Positions 11,201-17,398 are shown, counted from the stretch's first letter. The stretch: DNA of 38,839 bases from a bacterium (GCA_027592325.1 JAQCKO010000011.1:1-38839); one strand, 5' to 3'. The notes: generated by a model not told the origin, from the letters alone. Numbers and translations: made by a program.

Positions 11201-11623
11201 ACTGAAATTTGTCATCCAGAAGAGGAGCCCGTATTTGTTGATGATCCATTTCGAGGGTTTATTCCGAGGGTTATTCACGGATCAACCATTGAACTTGCGT
11301 GTCTTTCTAGCGGGAATATAAATCGTGATAACGGCATTGACTATGCGCATCAAGGAGAAAGTGAAGAAGAGATTGAAGCGATGTACGATGAAATTGTGAA
11401 TGCGATTATTGGAGCAACAGCGATTATTGTCGATGATCCAAGCTCCCCAAGTGTTGGGGCGATAGTGGAAGGAAATGACGTAGAATTCCCGCTTCCAGAT
11501 AATTTCGTCTGTGATCCGTTCTCTGAGCAGCCTCTTCCACTTCAGCTGACATTCGATGCCATCGATCCATTATCTGCTACCGTTGAAATCAGTGATGTGA
11601 CTATTCACTATTGTTCCCCATAA
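2237..11623 (+). CDS. Giant pilin-anchored adhesin-like protein with vWA domain
   Basis: This 3128-residue protein is the largest in the window. It has a signal peptide (1-28, ending VLAQ) and two pilin-like membrane helices (about 50-78 and 93-119). An SbsA Ig-like domain follows (about 149-258), then four IPT/TIG repeats (about 413-782, each with a GxxVTIxGxxFG-type core) and further Ig-like segments. Two blocks of DUF4215-like cysteine repeats (CGNGxxExGExCDDGN) lie near 1272-1520 (six) and 2252-2640 (about seven). A von Willebrand A domain near 2738-2890 has an intact MIDAS: DVSGS at 2747, GGTNT, and LMTDGD near 2854. The family features suggest metal-dependent adhesion at the cell surface. 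An upstream GTG at 2234 is also possible; ATG 2237 fits the signal peptide. The ligand is unknown. Confidence 0.88.
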   Translation: MKKIFLTFIIAFALFGVASVFVPADVLAQTDGLEAVNDAAGLAEQDIRITVARLIRVFLGVLGIVAVGLVLYGGFTWMTAGGDPKKVEAAKRILINGLIGFVIIFASFSIASFVLSSLLRATGADGGALGGDDFIPGGGLGGSGTSSFIVADILPEGEVPIRNVEVQVVFSRTLDRTLDDSTIGEYVTISRADSGAIIDGTFNIGSNRVSFTPGTVCPDLEDVFCFDSFTTYRVTVDDRLRDADGRALDCRSGCSASFTTGDIIDLENPSVNFTYPEDRVQMFHDQEVQALATDDYGVSTGTFAIQGEEPFDSVPAPDPFADEVYLDAIWRTDGLEENVYYTLEVTARDLAGNTDVDILRVKAIPVHCFDGLLTEGEEEGIDCGIDCPSCDGIACVSDDDCAGICRDGFCASPPLITNIAPLFGSPGTYVTIQGNSFGRTLGSVEFTGSEGPIDVLPVACSEGWTNDQLIVQVPEGAIQGPITVIDSDGLRDTSSDAYGPIFADFAPIGGIGINVCGISPENGLSGSVVVLEGDGFGDRQEDGLVTFGIEDARTYPLWSNEAVNSTVPPLPQGTVNVFVSREARASNPVRYTVRANEAADPFIAAVNPDATASGEYVTLTGERFGALQGTVWFSGEGGELTLASIDFPEACSDDIWSDDEIVIIVPELAAGSYELYLNTQNGDISNRIAIDIEARDPSPGICKIEPSSSEIGGTVTILGDNFGAVVGAIAYFPETFGEIDSWTNREVVAVVPNGAQTGPVSLISAEGISSNTRQLEILSEDGESVDAGPQPAMYAWRFSTGEVPQVPQLIRACSDEIISAVPNDRFTPGGACSNAVIRAGFTMVMDVSTLNRDTIILERCADESCTDIEAFTEGNITTSSTPTQTFFTLYPNDGDSRLRPNANYRVRITTEATAFDGTPLAQDAIWEFATRDDAADCSVESVRVSPTAQTLTEDGQTTEFEALPMFGACQILRSDSFDWSWDADPSIATLEEACADVDASACILATAEAEGLTEVTAVPRDRSESPGTPPPAGSAQLTVNFADPYISARWPDCSIACTNGAVGMRFNTAINLDRGLPSLEDEGMIDLFRCDSEFCTNLTPIATSIRCTEEVETAGGRRGCLETEFDLSDRALDTLTYYRVIASGRMVSTSGNPLTRLNYGTDYSWTFLTREDSAACAVSRIELSPDDMLLHSIGDSQVYSVTPYGEADSCSVAGQRLSGYDYEWSYEDPIVDDAGVAEWGKISASLIDSDPSRISAGCTERCTPMGSENYGAICGNGRIEYGEECDGGPNCSANCLNEGALSCSFLCSETRAACSVSGDCSGGEFDLCEVAGGGCCGDGVVDAAEECDDGNIFNGDGCSAICLNEGADAAGLTCGDGIVSHSNEAGGEECDDGNRANGDGCSSICLFEGSPSLGGIGAICGNGVIESPFESCDDGNEVDGDGCSTRCLREGSLGSIGLCGNAIVETNPLTDAGEDCDGGEGCSEFCLYSGSSLQYASLSVCGDGVLGLGEYPSCEIGGAGDGRVDPEQVAIISSGAQSFVDPETQLARATIRVEGEGLVAEATFSLSCTATSDDDCPLGHGVDSAGCCSLRPSVELYPNGDAVCRNTALYADFSERMDLESLQSQVAILYTGPGCPAGHGERLARTGGRRGMRFGVLGALLFDIARAQDESCHLPITSLSQTEVNGDYRVYFGHTVLLDSLGTYELVLRNDGEGIRTASGVRLDSEIRSSFTASSEICSLDGIAIIDRSAAQEFFFTSIDEVHGFSAEPYSIVSGIESAIEPIPGVYEWTWGPWLSDDVSVVTVTSEENSPDSEVSSSNNNGRASVAISANVIDLRAADPVERSVVASQDVTVLLCENPWPLEAPYSFIDSEEGVSLGAEEFPGGWMHFSTHYCRDLPGEENTLPAATVIVPPDAGTDTVLKEYFFTFPESGDAIGIRIAQNPEFLSPAEWYASQGFSGSPSVENIGLYEAVRDGRTLYLAAPNRTDAGAIYSNIYLISYNEGALPETIDIYNQLKDNLAFNVNVENLRLCSSPAGLTDTICASDLDCSGALGENCGANRDALARDIDRLTDLRDIETQLQSFGQLNGLCSATTTQSCSNNGDCPGGESCLSSYPSLPAGTFVRAIDASLWNSWDEVLSTALGEDIPVDPINRYGVCEEKNPETCVSESTGEYSCPEGSLAYHYRSTGPFSYDLSAELEYSEAGTYWMNDIDRDAGDNLQIRAGRVGDIAAGIGFETASAFCSGISYGAVSSCGDGVVGPDEVCEPGQRGESIACDITPDDGVEGDGLRATICRADCSGFDVSEAAACVPTICGNGVIDIGEACDDGALNGRYGFCDASCSGLSFHCGDGMLAGGEVCDCGIDADGRTIGGLDCVVANGAYNSNPALTCSASCTGPGPYCGDGIVQFGEVCDGNVDTWSGELCVGGDHEGFPCTSDDACGDGGVCGTGGGGPASAASCPVTNVCLGGDPELIGYACTPGFDERDCGPGGICSATPAPTLRTRTCHDDGAGGQLCKWTQRNWASIDCVALSSCGNGVVDAGEECDDGNDNPNDSCTTSCRANVCGDGFVYDGVEICDSGASNGLTCEAPYGASCAYCSAECRLLFNSGAFCGDNVISGGEFCDGLAIAEGGAAGICNGGPNASESCTVNGDCGAGFICELPVCGASCDATCPANYVLADVQLKDNQVGSIRANSVELLSYDPDSERERLGAPDAATLYMPACRVMSHLTADVSFNYESVDSRIVFVTDVSGSMRLPASDDGPSRIDVTKGALNTAIDRIFDAIGDFAEIALVSYDDDALVEDFHGYDEHYVLTSEIASYSSEEGGGTNTYEGLGEAYRLLKDVEAPEGTSKIAVLMTDGDWTGTLPGYNPAFWACQMKDAGMQIYTVKIGSGDIILKNEVGDVLSAEGIWSDGEECDSYKNRVTDEYYETYEAYLDSLEVDRDLGRPDVPQTMARAGATIPASIKMQSKPFSLPRFSVAAFLSIDAALATEICHPEEEPVFVDDPFRGFIPRVIHGSTIELACLSSGNINRDNGIDYAHQGESEEEIEAMYDEIVNAIIGATAIIVDDPSSPSVGAIVEGNDVEFPLPDNFVCDPFSEQPLPLQLTFDAIDPLSATVEISDVTIHYCSP

Positions 11624-11624
11624 T

Positions 11625-12461
11625 ATGGTTGATCGTAATCAAATCGATTTCTACGATCCTGAAGAGACGGCAAATACGTCGAATCAGGTGAAACTCTCTC
11701 CGACTATGCGGCGGTATCTTGTCATTGGGGGAGGGATTATTATTGCGATTTTGCTTGTGCTATTTATTGTGAATCGTGTGCAGCAAGGAAAACTGACGCG
11801 CATGCAATTAGAGACGCGTATGCAAGCCGGTGAAGTAGAAATTCAACTTTCTAGCAATGAATGTGAGGGCGATGAAGCATGTCTTAGTCGTATTCGAACC
11901 GCGATAGCGCGTGATGAAGGATTGCCAGAGCTTTGTGATGGACTTCGTGAGGTTGCCCTTGATAATTGTCTTTCGCTCATAGCCATCGATCTTGGCGATC
12001 GAGACATTTGTAAAGGTGTATCAGAGGAGGCAAAAACGATTTGTGAAGATACTGCGTCACTCGAGTTTGCGATTTCTACGCTAAATATAGGCGCGTGCAA
12101 TACGATTACGACGCCTGAACTGCTTCGTTCGTGTACGGGACAAGTGGAAAATCGCATTGTTGCCCTTGGTGCATGCGGTACATATGGAATCGATACCAGG
12201 CTTTGCGATGCTGACCGTATGGCGAATGAGGCCTATGAACGTGTGCTTCAACTTAGAAACGCAGCGGCATGTGACGAATTAAGCGAGCTAAGCCCGTCTG
12301 CATGTTACGACTTGCTTTCATCGAATGATTTTGACGGAGATGGTTTAGTAGATTCTGCAGAACTGGAGATCTACGGAACCGATCCTAGAAATAGAGATAC
12401 GGACGGAGATGGGTACAGCGATCATATAGAAATTGAAAGTGGATTTGATCCCTTAAGCTAG
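11625..12461 (+). CDS. Single-pass surface protein with C-terminal calcium-binding repeats
   Basis: The 278-residue protein starts 1 nt after the previous stop (TAATATG). Residues 31-50 form one transmembrane helix. The outer part holds many cysteines in a roughly regular helical region (about 75-230), possibly disulphide-linked. The C-terminus has thrombospondin type 3/EF-hand-like loops (DFDGDGLVDSAE and DTDGDGYSDHIE, spaced by a GTDP turn). The cytoplasmic N-terminus is acidic. I do not recognise the middle domain. Co-transcription with the giant adhesin suggests a part in the same surface structure. Confidence 0.8.
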   Translation: MVDRNQIDFYDPEETANTSNQVKLSPTMRRYLVIGGGIIIAILLVLFIVNRVQQGKLTRMQLETRMQAGEVEIQLSSNECEGDEACLSRIRTAIARDEGLPELCDGLREVALDNCLSLIAIDLGDRDICKGVSEEAKTICEDTASLEFAISTLNIGACNTITTPELLRSCTGQVENRIVALGACGTYGIDTRLCDADRMANEAYERVLQLRNAAACDELSELSPSACYDLLSSNDFDGDGLVDSAELEIYGTDPRNRDTDGDGYSDHIEIESGFDPLS

Positions 12462-12463
12462 AG

Positions 12464-12472
12464 TGATAAAAT
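12464..12472 (+). promoter_or_regulatory. Internal extended -10 promoter, leaderless type
   Basis: TG-A-TAAAAT ends 8 nt before the ATG at 12481, so transcription would begin almost at the start codon. The element overlaps the preceding stop region. It allows the last two surface genes and ybeY-dgkA to be expressed apart from the giant gene. Confidence 0.5.
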
Positions 12473-12480
12473 ACATACAT

Positions 12481-13257
12481 ATGTTTGATGACCAACACAC
12501 CCCCAATAATCTTCCAGGAGCAGGAGACTCTGAAGAACTCTCAGGAGCACCCGCACCAGAGCCGCGTGATGCGCTTCCGAATGCCCCTGCACCAACGACA
12601 CAGGTGGATGCTCCTTTCGCCGAGGTTCCGCTTCCTGAACCCCTAACTACCGACAGTCCCATGCCTGATCAAGTGTCGGCAGATAGTTCGCCTCCGGAGC
12701 CGTTAAAAACGACACCTGCTGTTCCGCCTACGTTTGTTGAATCTCCGCCCCCGCCAACGTTGCCGCCACCTGATTACCGTGCAAGCGGACGCTCTTCGCA
12801 TAGATTCACGTTTGTCGTCCTTGGCATGGTCTTATTTCTGGTCGTCGTTCTTATTTTATTGTTTTTCTTCGTTTTTCGAGGAGGTGATCGGAATCGTATG
12901 ACGCCATCTGAATCGAATCAAGCCGCACAGGAATTAAATGATTTAAGCGATAATTTTGGGGACTCTCTTCCAACGAATACGAAGGAAGAGCCTCCCGCGA
13001 AGACACTTGTTGACACCGATGGGGATGGCCTTACTGATGATGAAGAGGCATTACATGGTACCGATCCATTGCTTCCTGATTCTGACAGTGATGGACTTGG
13101 GGATCGTGAAGAAGTGCGTATTTTTGGTACAGATCCACTTGATAGCGATACCGACGAAGATGGATTCTCTGATGGGACTGAGGTTGAAGCAGGCTATGAT
13201 CCGAAGGGAGATGGCCGTTTGCGTGAAGTTCCTGCATCGGTAAATGATAATGACTAA
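12481..13257 (+). CDS. Proline-rich single-pass protein with calcium-binding repeats
   Basis: This product has 258 residues. Residues 1-105 are disordered and rich in proline and acidic residues, residues 109-132 are one membrane helix, and residues 178-245 carry three DxDxDG repeats (DTDGDGLTDDEE, DSDSDGLGDREE, DTDEDGFSDGTE) linked by GTDP turns. ATG 12481 is chosen over GTG 12463 because the latter lies inside the -10 box, and MFDD openings are common in similar Patescibacteria proteins. It is the second of three neighbouring proteins with this calcium-binding tail. Confidence 0.8.
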   Translation: MFDDQHTPNNLPGAGDSEELSGAPAPEPRDALPNAPAPTTQVDAPFAEVPLPEPLTTDSPMPDQVSADSSPPEPLKTTPAVPPTFVESPPPPTLPPPDYRASGRSSHRFTFVVLGMVLFLVVVLILLFFFVFRGGDRNRMTPSESNQAAQELNDLSDNFGDSLPTNTKEEPPAKTLVDTDGDGLTDDEEALHGTDPLLPDSDSDGLGDREEVRIFGTDPLDSDTDEDGFSDGTEVEAGYDPKGDGRLREVPASVNDND

Positions 13258-14234
13258 TGGTGAAGAAGCCCAAAAAACAATCCAGAAAAGAGACGGCCAT
13301 GAAGCCGACAGCTCTTAAAGGCGTGGCGATTCATGTAATGCCAAAGGAGTTTTACGGTTCTCCTGGTGCAATGACCCCCGTAGAGAAAAAACCGGAACAA
13401 AAACCGGTGTTCATACCTCCCAAGTTGGCTGAACAGGCACCTCTGCCTAAACCAACGCCTCAAAAGGCGCCTATTCCACCTGTAAAACCGGCGCGTCGCA
13501 AATATGGCTTACTGGCTGTGTTCGTTCTATTCGCTGTTATCGCTATTACGGCGTCGCTTTTTCTCCTCTTTTTCGAACCTGCAGAAGCGCCTGAGAACTC
13601 GGTCATCGTCGCTGATCCACAAGCTGATATTCCGATACCTCCTCCGCCTATTGTTCCCGTCGACCCAGTAGTCACTCGCGGAATTGATACAGATTCCGAT
13701 GGACTCAGTGACCGCGAAGAGGTGCTTTATGGCACGGATTTTCGCAATCCAGACACAGATGCAGATACCTTTTTAGATGGAAATGAGGTGTTTCATGGGT
13801 ATGATCCATTAGGATTCCGTCCCCGTACGCTCATGGATACAGGAACTGTGGCTGAATTTGTTAACGATGAACAAGGTTACAGCATTCTCTATCCGAATCG
13901 TTGGACATTAGAGGTTCGCGAAAATGGGATGTTTGTCGAGACAACAACGTCGGCTACCATGGAGGTAGTTACGATTGAAAAAGCAGAGGAAGAGCGATTC
14001 GATGAATGGTATCTGGCGCAAAATACGGAAGAGATATTTACACAATTGAGTGTATTTCCAACCCGGATGGGGTATCAGGCATATATGTCAGAAGATGGAA
14101 CCTCGGCGTATCTTGATTTTATGGGAAGTGTGATGGTCTTCGATTATGACCTGCAAGATGAGCTCACTATTGATTTCATTCAGACATTTCACATGATGCT
14201 GAATAGCGTCAAAAGATTTGAAGAACAATTATGA
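13257..14234 (+). CDS. Single-pass protein with calcium-binding repeats and PsbP-like tail
   Basis: The start shares one base with the previous stop (TAATG). The 325-residue protein has a basic N-terminus, a proline-rich stretch (about 50-80), one membrane helix (83-106) and two DxDxDG loops (DTDSDGLSDREE and DTDADTFLDGNE, about 143-180). From about 197 to 320 it has a compact domain opening EQGYSILYPNRWTLE, a pattern typical of PsbP-like folds. Function is unknown; context suggests a surface or envelope role. The last gene of the surface group, it overlaps ybeY by 4 nt. Confidence 0.8.
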   Translation: MVKKPKKQSRKETAMKPTALKGVAIHVMPKEFYGSPGAMTPVEKKPEQKPVFIPPKLAEQAPLPKPTPQKAPIPPVKPARRKYGLLAVFVLFAVIAITASLFLLFFEPAEAPENSVIVADPQADIPIPPPPIVPVDPVVTRGIDTDSDGLSDREEVLYGTDFRNPDTDADTFLDGNEVFHGYDPLGFRPRTLMDTGTVAEFVNDEQGYSILYPNRWTLEVRENGMFVETTTSATMEVVTIEKAEEERFDEWYLAQNTEEIFTQLSVFPTRMGYQAYMSEDGTSAYLDFMGSVMVFDYDLQDELTIDFIQTFHMMLNSVKRFEEQL

Positions 14235-14650
14235 TTGGTATTCAGTTTGAACAAGAATGTATTCCAAAAGAATACCGAATGAGCGAGCAACAGTTGCATG
14301 CTATTGAAGGGTATCTATCGAAGCTTTCGAGTAGCAAAGAAGGGCTGCTTGTGATTGAAGCCATCGAGAAAGAACGTATGCAAACATTAAATCGTCTGCA
14401 CCGAGGAAAGGATTACGTGACCGATGTTCTGACCTTTCCGTATAGTCACGAAGATGCCGACGGACAAATCGCCGACATTGTGATTTCTTTCGATAAGGTT
14501 CAAGAGCAAGCTGAACATGGCGTGAAGCGTGAGCTTGTTACAATGGTTGTGCACGGGTGTCTACATGCGCTTGGATACGATCATGAAGAAGAGCACGATG
14601 CACAAATTATGTTCCCTCTACAAGAGACACTCGTCAATCAACTTCTATGA
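14231..14650 (+). CDS. ybeY: Endoribonuclease YbeY (rRNA maturation)
   Basis: At 139 residues it has the usual size for YbeY, a zinc metalloendonuclease that matures 16S rRNA and takes part in ribosome quality control. The zinc motif is HGCLHALGYDHEEEHD near the C-terminus, giving the three histidines of the HxxxHxxxxxH pattern. The preceding DVLTFPYS matches the family's TDVLSFP strand. The start overlaps the upstream stop by ATGA, as does its own stop with dgkA, so all three are translationally coupled. The ybeY-dgkA pair is common in bacteria. Confidence 0.93.
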   Translation: MIGIQFEQECIPKEYRMSEQQLHAIEGYLSKLSSSKEGLLVIEAIEKERMQTLNRLHRGKDYVTDVLTFPYSHEDADGQIADIVISFDKVQEQAEHGVKRELVTMVVHGCLHALGYDHEEEHDAQIMFPLQETLVNQLL

Positions 14651-15024
14651 ATCCTTTTCGTTTATTTTTTCGAAGCGTTTCGCATGCGTTGCAAGGATTA
14701 CTATCGGTCTTTCGCAGTGAGAGAAATTTTCAATTGCAGATTATTGCGGCAATCATCGTCATAACGCTTGCCTTTTTTTTCAATCTTGAGCATTGGGAGC
14801 GTATTTTAGTAATTTTGCTTTCTGGGGCGGTTTTGGTATTAGAAATTGTGAACACTATTTTTGAACGAATTTCTGACGCGCTCAAACCACGATTACATCC
14901 TCTCGTCAAGGACGTCAAAGATATGATGGCAGGAGCGAGTTTACTTGTGGCTATCATGGCGGCAACTATCGGAATTCTCATTTTTTACCCACATATTTTC
15001 GTGCTTCTGACATTACAAGCCTGA
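14647..15024 (+). CDS. dgkA: Diacylglycerol/undecaprenol kinase family membrane protein
   Basis: The 125-residue protein has three membrane helices and the family signatures EIVNTIFERISD (compare ELINTAIE) and KDMMAGASLL (compare KDxxAGAVL). These residues bind ATP-Mg in DgkA-type kinases. The enzyme phosphorylates a membrane lipid alcohol; in Gram-positive-type cells the substrate is usually undecaprenol, which recycles the cell-wall carrier. Which lipid is used here cannot be told. It overlaps ybeY by 4 nt. Confidence 0.88.
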   Translation: MNPFRLFFRSVSHALQGLLSVFRSERNFQLQIIAAIIVITLAFFFNLEHWERILVILLSGAVLVLEIVNTIFERISDALKPRLHPLVKDVKDMMAGASLLVAIMAATIGILIFYPHIFVLLTLQA

Positions 15025-15035
15025 TAAGGTATAAT
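15007..15035 (+). promoter_or_regulatory. ftsA promoter
   Basis: CTGACA and TATAAT are separated by exactly 17 nt. The predicted start of transcription is about 26 nt before the ftsA ATG. The -35 box lies inside the 3' end of dgkA. No clear Shine-Dalgarno sequence is present in the short leader. Confidence 0.7.
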
Positions 15036-15067
15036 GATCAACGAGCAATACGCTTTTCTTTATTTCT

Positions 15068-16318
15068 ATGGCTGACGCGTTCATCACAGGACTAGACATT
15101 GGATCATCAACCATCCGTCTTGCTATTGGGCAAGTAATGGAAGCAGAGAAAGGGAGAACATCTCTTCACTTTATTGGGGCAATCGAAGAACGTTCAAGCG
15201 GTGTACATAAAGGCAGTATTTCAAGTCTTGATGATGCCGTTTCTGCGATTTCTAAAGCGCTTGAAAAGGCAGAGCGTATGACGGGAGCGCCCGTAAACAG
15301 TGCATGGGTGTCCATTGCGGGGCATAATATTTTAGTACAGGAAAGTCGAGGTGTTATTGGTGTCGGCAAGCAAGATGGGGACATTCAAGAAGAAGATGTA
15401 GAACGTGCGATAGAGGCTGCGAGAACGGTTGCAACACCATCGAATTACGATATTTTGCATGTTATTCCAAAGAGTTTTACGGTAGATGGACAGCATGGCA
15501 TTAAAGATCCTGTTGGGATGAGTGGTATTCGTCTTGAAGTTGATGCCGTGATTGTACAAACACTCTCGTCTCAAATTAATAATCTTACCAAAAGCATCTA
15601 CCGTACCGGTCTACAAATTGATGATTTGGTTTTTTCGCCACTTGCAACAGCGGAAGCGGTGCTTACCTATCGTCAAAAAGAGCTCGGCGTTGTTGTTATT
15701 GATATTGGGGCAACATCGACGACGATGGCAGTATTTGAAGAAGGGGATATGCTCCACGTTTCGGTACTGCCGATTGGAGGTGATCATATTACAAATGATA
15801 TTGCGATTGGGCTACGGACCTCACTTGATGTTGCCGAAGAAGTGAAAAAACGCATTGCGAGCGGAAGCCCAAATATGGTAGATCCGAAAGAGCAATATAC
15901 ACTTCAAGATTTTGGTTCAGAAGAACGTGATATTGTGAAAAGAAGATTTGTTGCCGAGATCACGCGGGCGCGTCTTGAGGAGATTTTCGAGACTGTCGAT
16001 GCGGAACTCCAGAAAGTCGACCGTTCAGGGATGCTCCCAGCTGGCGCCGTCATTAGCGGAAAGTCGGTTGTCCTTGAAGGGCTTTTCGATGTTGCAAAAG
16101 ATGTCTTGCGGCTCCCGGTGAGCGCTGGGAAACCGCAGGGAGTGACAAGTGTTGTTGACGAAATTTTTGATCCGGGTTTTGCAACCGCAATCGGGCTTGC
16201 AAAATGGGGGCATAGTGTAAGAAGCACGGCAAAACGTGGATTTGGCTTTCATATTGGGGGCGGGGCACAGCAGGTGGCCGATCAACTTCGTAAGTGGTTT
16301 AAGTCACTCATTCCATAG
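15068..16318 (+). CDS. ftsA: Cell division protein FtsA
   Basis: This 416-residue actin-like ATPase tethers FtsZ to the membrane. The phosphate-1 loop is GLDIGSSTIRLAIG (about 8-21), a second ATPase motif is VVIDIGATSTTMAVFEEG (about 208-225), and an SGKSVVLEGLFDVAKDVL segment (FtsA-type adenosine region) follows. The C-terminal VADQLRKWFKSLIP is an amphipathic membrane-targeting helix. Its usual partner ftsZ lies 1.1 kb downstream, separated by a repeat and a GC-rich minus-strand gene rather than directly adjacent. It has its own consensus-like promoter. Confidence 0.95.
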   Translation: MADAFITGLDIGSSTIRLAIGQVMEAEKGRTSLHFIGAIEERSSGVHKGSISSLDDAVSAISKALEKAERMTGAPVNSAWVSIAGHNILVQESRGVIGVGKQDGDIQEEDVERAIEAARTVATPSNYDILHVIPKSFTVDGQHGIKDPVGMSGIRLEVDAVIVQTLSSQINNLTKSIYRTGLQIDDLVFSPLATAEAVLTYRQKELGVVVIDIGATSTTMAVFEEGDMLHVSVLPIGGDHITNDIAIGLRTSLDVAEEVKKRIASGSPNMVDPKEQYTLQDFGSEERDIVKRRFVAEITRARLEEIFETVDAELQKVDRSGMLPAGAVISGKSVVLEGLFDVAKDVLRLPVSAGKPQGVTSVVDEIFDPGFATAIGLAKWGHSVRSTAKRGFGFHIGGGAQQVADQLRKWFKSLIP

Positions 16319-16331
16319 GGGAGGGTCTTCA

Positions 16332-16437
16332 CAGCTCACCTCATCTAGCGGTTCCAATTTCCGGTCCTCGCTCAATGTACATTTTTAGTACGCTTCACTT
16401 CGGTCCTCGATTGTCACCACTATCTAAGGTAATCTGA
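16332..16437. repeat. Dispersed 106-bp inverted repeat, copy B
   Basis: The copy starts 13 nt after the ftsA stop. It shares long blocks with copies C and D: CCTCATCTAGCGG, CCGGTCCTCG, CACTTCGGTCCTCGATT and CACCACTATCTAAGG. The left arm pairs with the right arm imperfectly, with many G-U-type mismatches, so the RNA could fold into one long hairpin around the variable centre. Confidence 0.85.
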
Positions 16438-16468
16438 GCAGACCGTCAGGAAGGCTGTTTTTTTTGTT
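16438..16468 (+). terminator. Probable intrinsic terminator after ftsA
   Basis: A short imperfect stem (CAGACC with GGCTG) is followed directly by eight T residues. It sits at the right edge of repeat copy B and would end ftsA transcripts. Confidence 0.5.
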
Positions 16469-16730
16469 TGGTAAATCTATGAGCAGTTTGAGCGTTCGTT
16501 CTGCATACCGAAGCTGTCTTTTCTAAAGTAGCGAATCTCGTTGTTCCGGATAGATCTCTCGCTCTGCTCGAAAATTTATTAATTCCCGAACGAATGTGGG
16601 GGATCTATTCGTCATCCTGCCTGCCAGGCTCTGTGGTGTGCGGGCTCCTGGCGAGTCGAAGGAACCGTTCGCAGACGTAGATTTGTAATTTGCATATTGA
16701 GAAAATTGAGGATTGGTCACCCTCCTAAAA
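16469..16730. other. Gene-free spacer with an inverted repeat
   Basis: No gene is seen. GGATAGATC near 16547 pairs with GATCTATTC near 16604, giving a possible long hairpin. Part of it (16546-16579) is shared with 252-281. The GC-richer stretch at 16613-16670 (GTCATCCTGCCTGCCAGG) looks like a degenerate REP-type repeat. Confidence 0.45.
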
Positions 16731-16772
16731 TAAAATAGGCCCCGCACTGCCAGCTGGCATGCGAGGCCTGAG
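16731..16772 (-). terminator. Intrinsic terminator of the GC-rich 97-residue gene
   Basis: On the minus strand AGGCCTCGCATGCCA pairs with TGGCAGTGCGGGGCCT, and the stem is followed by ATTTTATTTTA. It lies 10 nt after the stop at 16783. The stem is strong and GC-rich like those of the other GC-rich units. Confidence 0.75.
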
Positions 16773-16782
16773 AACCAGAGGG

Positions 16783-17076
16783 CTATTCGACCGTTAGGTG
16801 CGGAGCCTGGTCCGAGTCGGACACCCTCGCCTCGCGCACGCGCGTGAGGGGGATGTGTGTGGTCTCATCGCTCGACGACTTCAGACTGAAAGTGTTCCCA
16901 AACCACTGAACGACCACGTGGCCGCTTTTCCCCCGCAGGAACACTTGGTCGTTCTGATATACGACGAACAGCGTAATCAGCTTTCCGTTCACTCGAACGT
17001 CAACCTGAATCGATCCTCCGTACATGGATGCTGCTTCCGCAGCGTACTCTAACGTTTCAAAAAAATGCTCCTTCAT
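16783..17076 (-). CDS. Small GC-rich gene of unknown function in the ftsA-ftsZ gap
   Basis: The 97-residue product has an acidic, helical N-terminus (MKEHFFETLEYAAEAA) followed by a beta-rich core (SIQVDVRVNGKLITLFVVY, then GHVVVQWFGNTFSL) and a polar tail. No signal peptide or membrane helix is seen. ATG 17076 is chosen over GTG 17091 because GGGAGGG lies 3 nt upstream. Base composition is richer in GC than ftsA and ftsZ. It has its own promoter, a leader hairpin and a terminator. I do not recognise the family; a small cytoplasmic beta-fold protein is all that can be said. Confidence 0.7.
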   Translation of the reverse strand: MKEHFFETLEYAAEAASMYGGSIQVDVRVNGKLITLFVVYQNDQVFLRGKSGHVVVQWFGNTFSLKSSSDETTHIPLTRVREARVSDSDQAPHLTVE

Positions 17077-17342
17077 GATCCCTCCCGTCACTTGTGTGAC
17101 GATGCATTAAACCATAAATGGCTTTTTCGGTCAAACTCTCATTTTGTCCTTTGTTCCCGTTTTTGACCTCGCCGGATGGACCGACGGTCACCATGACAGA
17201 CAGCCCGGCGAGCCCGATGATGAAGACACCACTCGGTGGCCCATCGTAGAGCTTCGCTTTCTGTTCCAGATCTTCTAACAGATCAGCAAACTGGATGATA
17301 CCCCCTATCTCAGTAGCATTCGAATAATGAAATGTGAAAATT
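17057..17342 (-). pseudogene. Start-less open frame, possible gene remnant
   Basis: A 95-codon minus-strand frame is open between two stops and has protein-like composition (QFADLLEDLEQKAKLYDG, then PPSGVFIIGLAGLSVMVTVG). No ATG, GTG or TTG precedes the plausible domain; the only ATG (17194) would leave 45 residues. It overlaps the promoter and start of the 97-residue gene in another frame. It may be a decayed gene carried in with that unit, or chance. Confidence 0.3.
17086..17134 (-). promoter_or_regulatory. Promoter and leader hairpin of the 97-residue gene
   Basis: On the minus strand TTGACC (17129-17134) and TTTAAT (17106-17111) are separated by 17 nt, with TGG just before the -10. The transcript would begin close to a perfect hairpin CGTCAC-loop-GTGACG (17086-17101), followed by GGGAGGG and the ATG. 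Confidence 0.65.
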
Positions 17343-17369
17343 TGTCAAAGTCAATAGCCCTGTGCACAC

Positions 17370-17398
17370 TTCCATTTGCGAGTCGGGCAGGGTATGAT
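17370..17398 (+). promoter_or_regulatory. Candidate ftsZ promoter
   Basis: TATGAT at 17393-17398 is preceded 17 nt upstream by a weak TTCCAT. It would give a leader of about 55 nt that contains the AAGGAGG at 17422-17428. The -35 match is poor. Confidence 0.35.

Noticed and set aside
12463-12480. GTG 12463 as the start of the proline-rich protein
   Set aside because: It falls within the extended -10 box, and the added residues have no family support.
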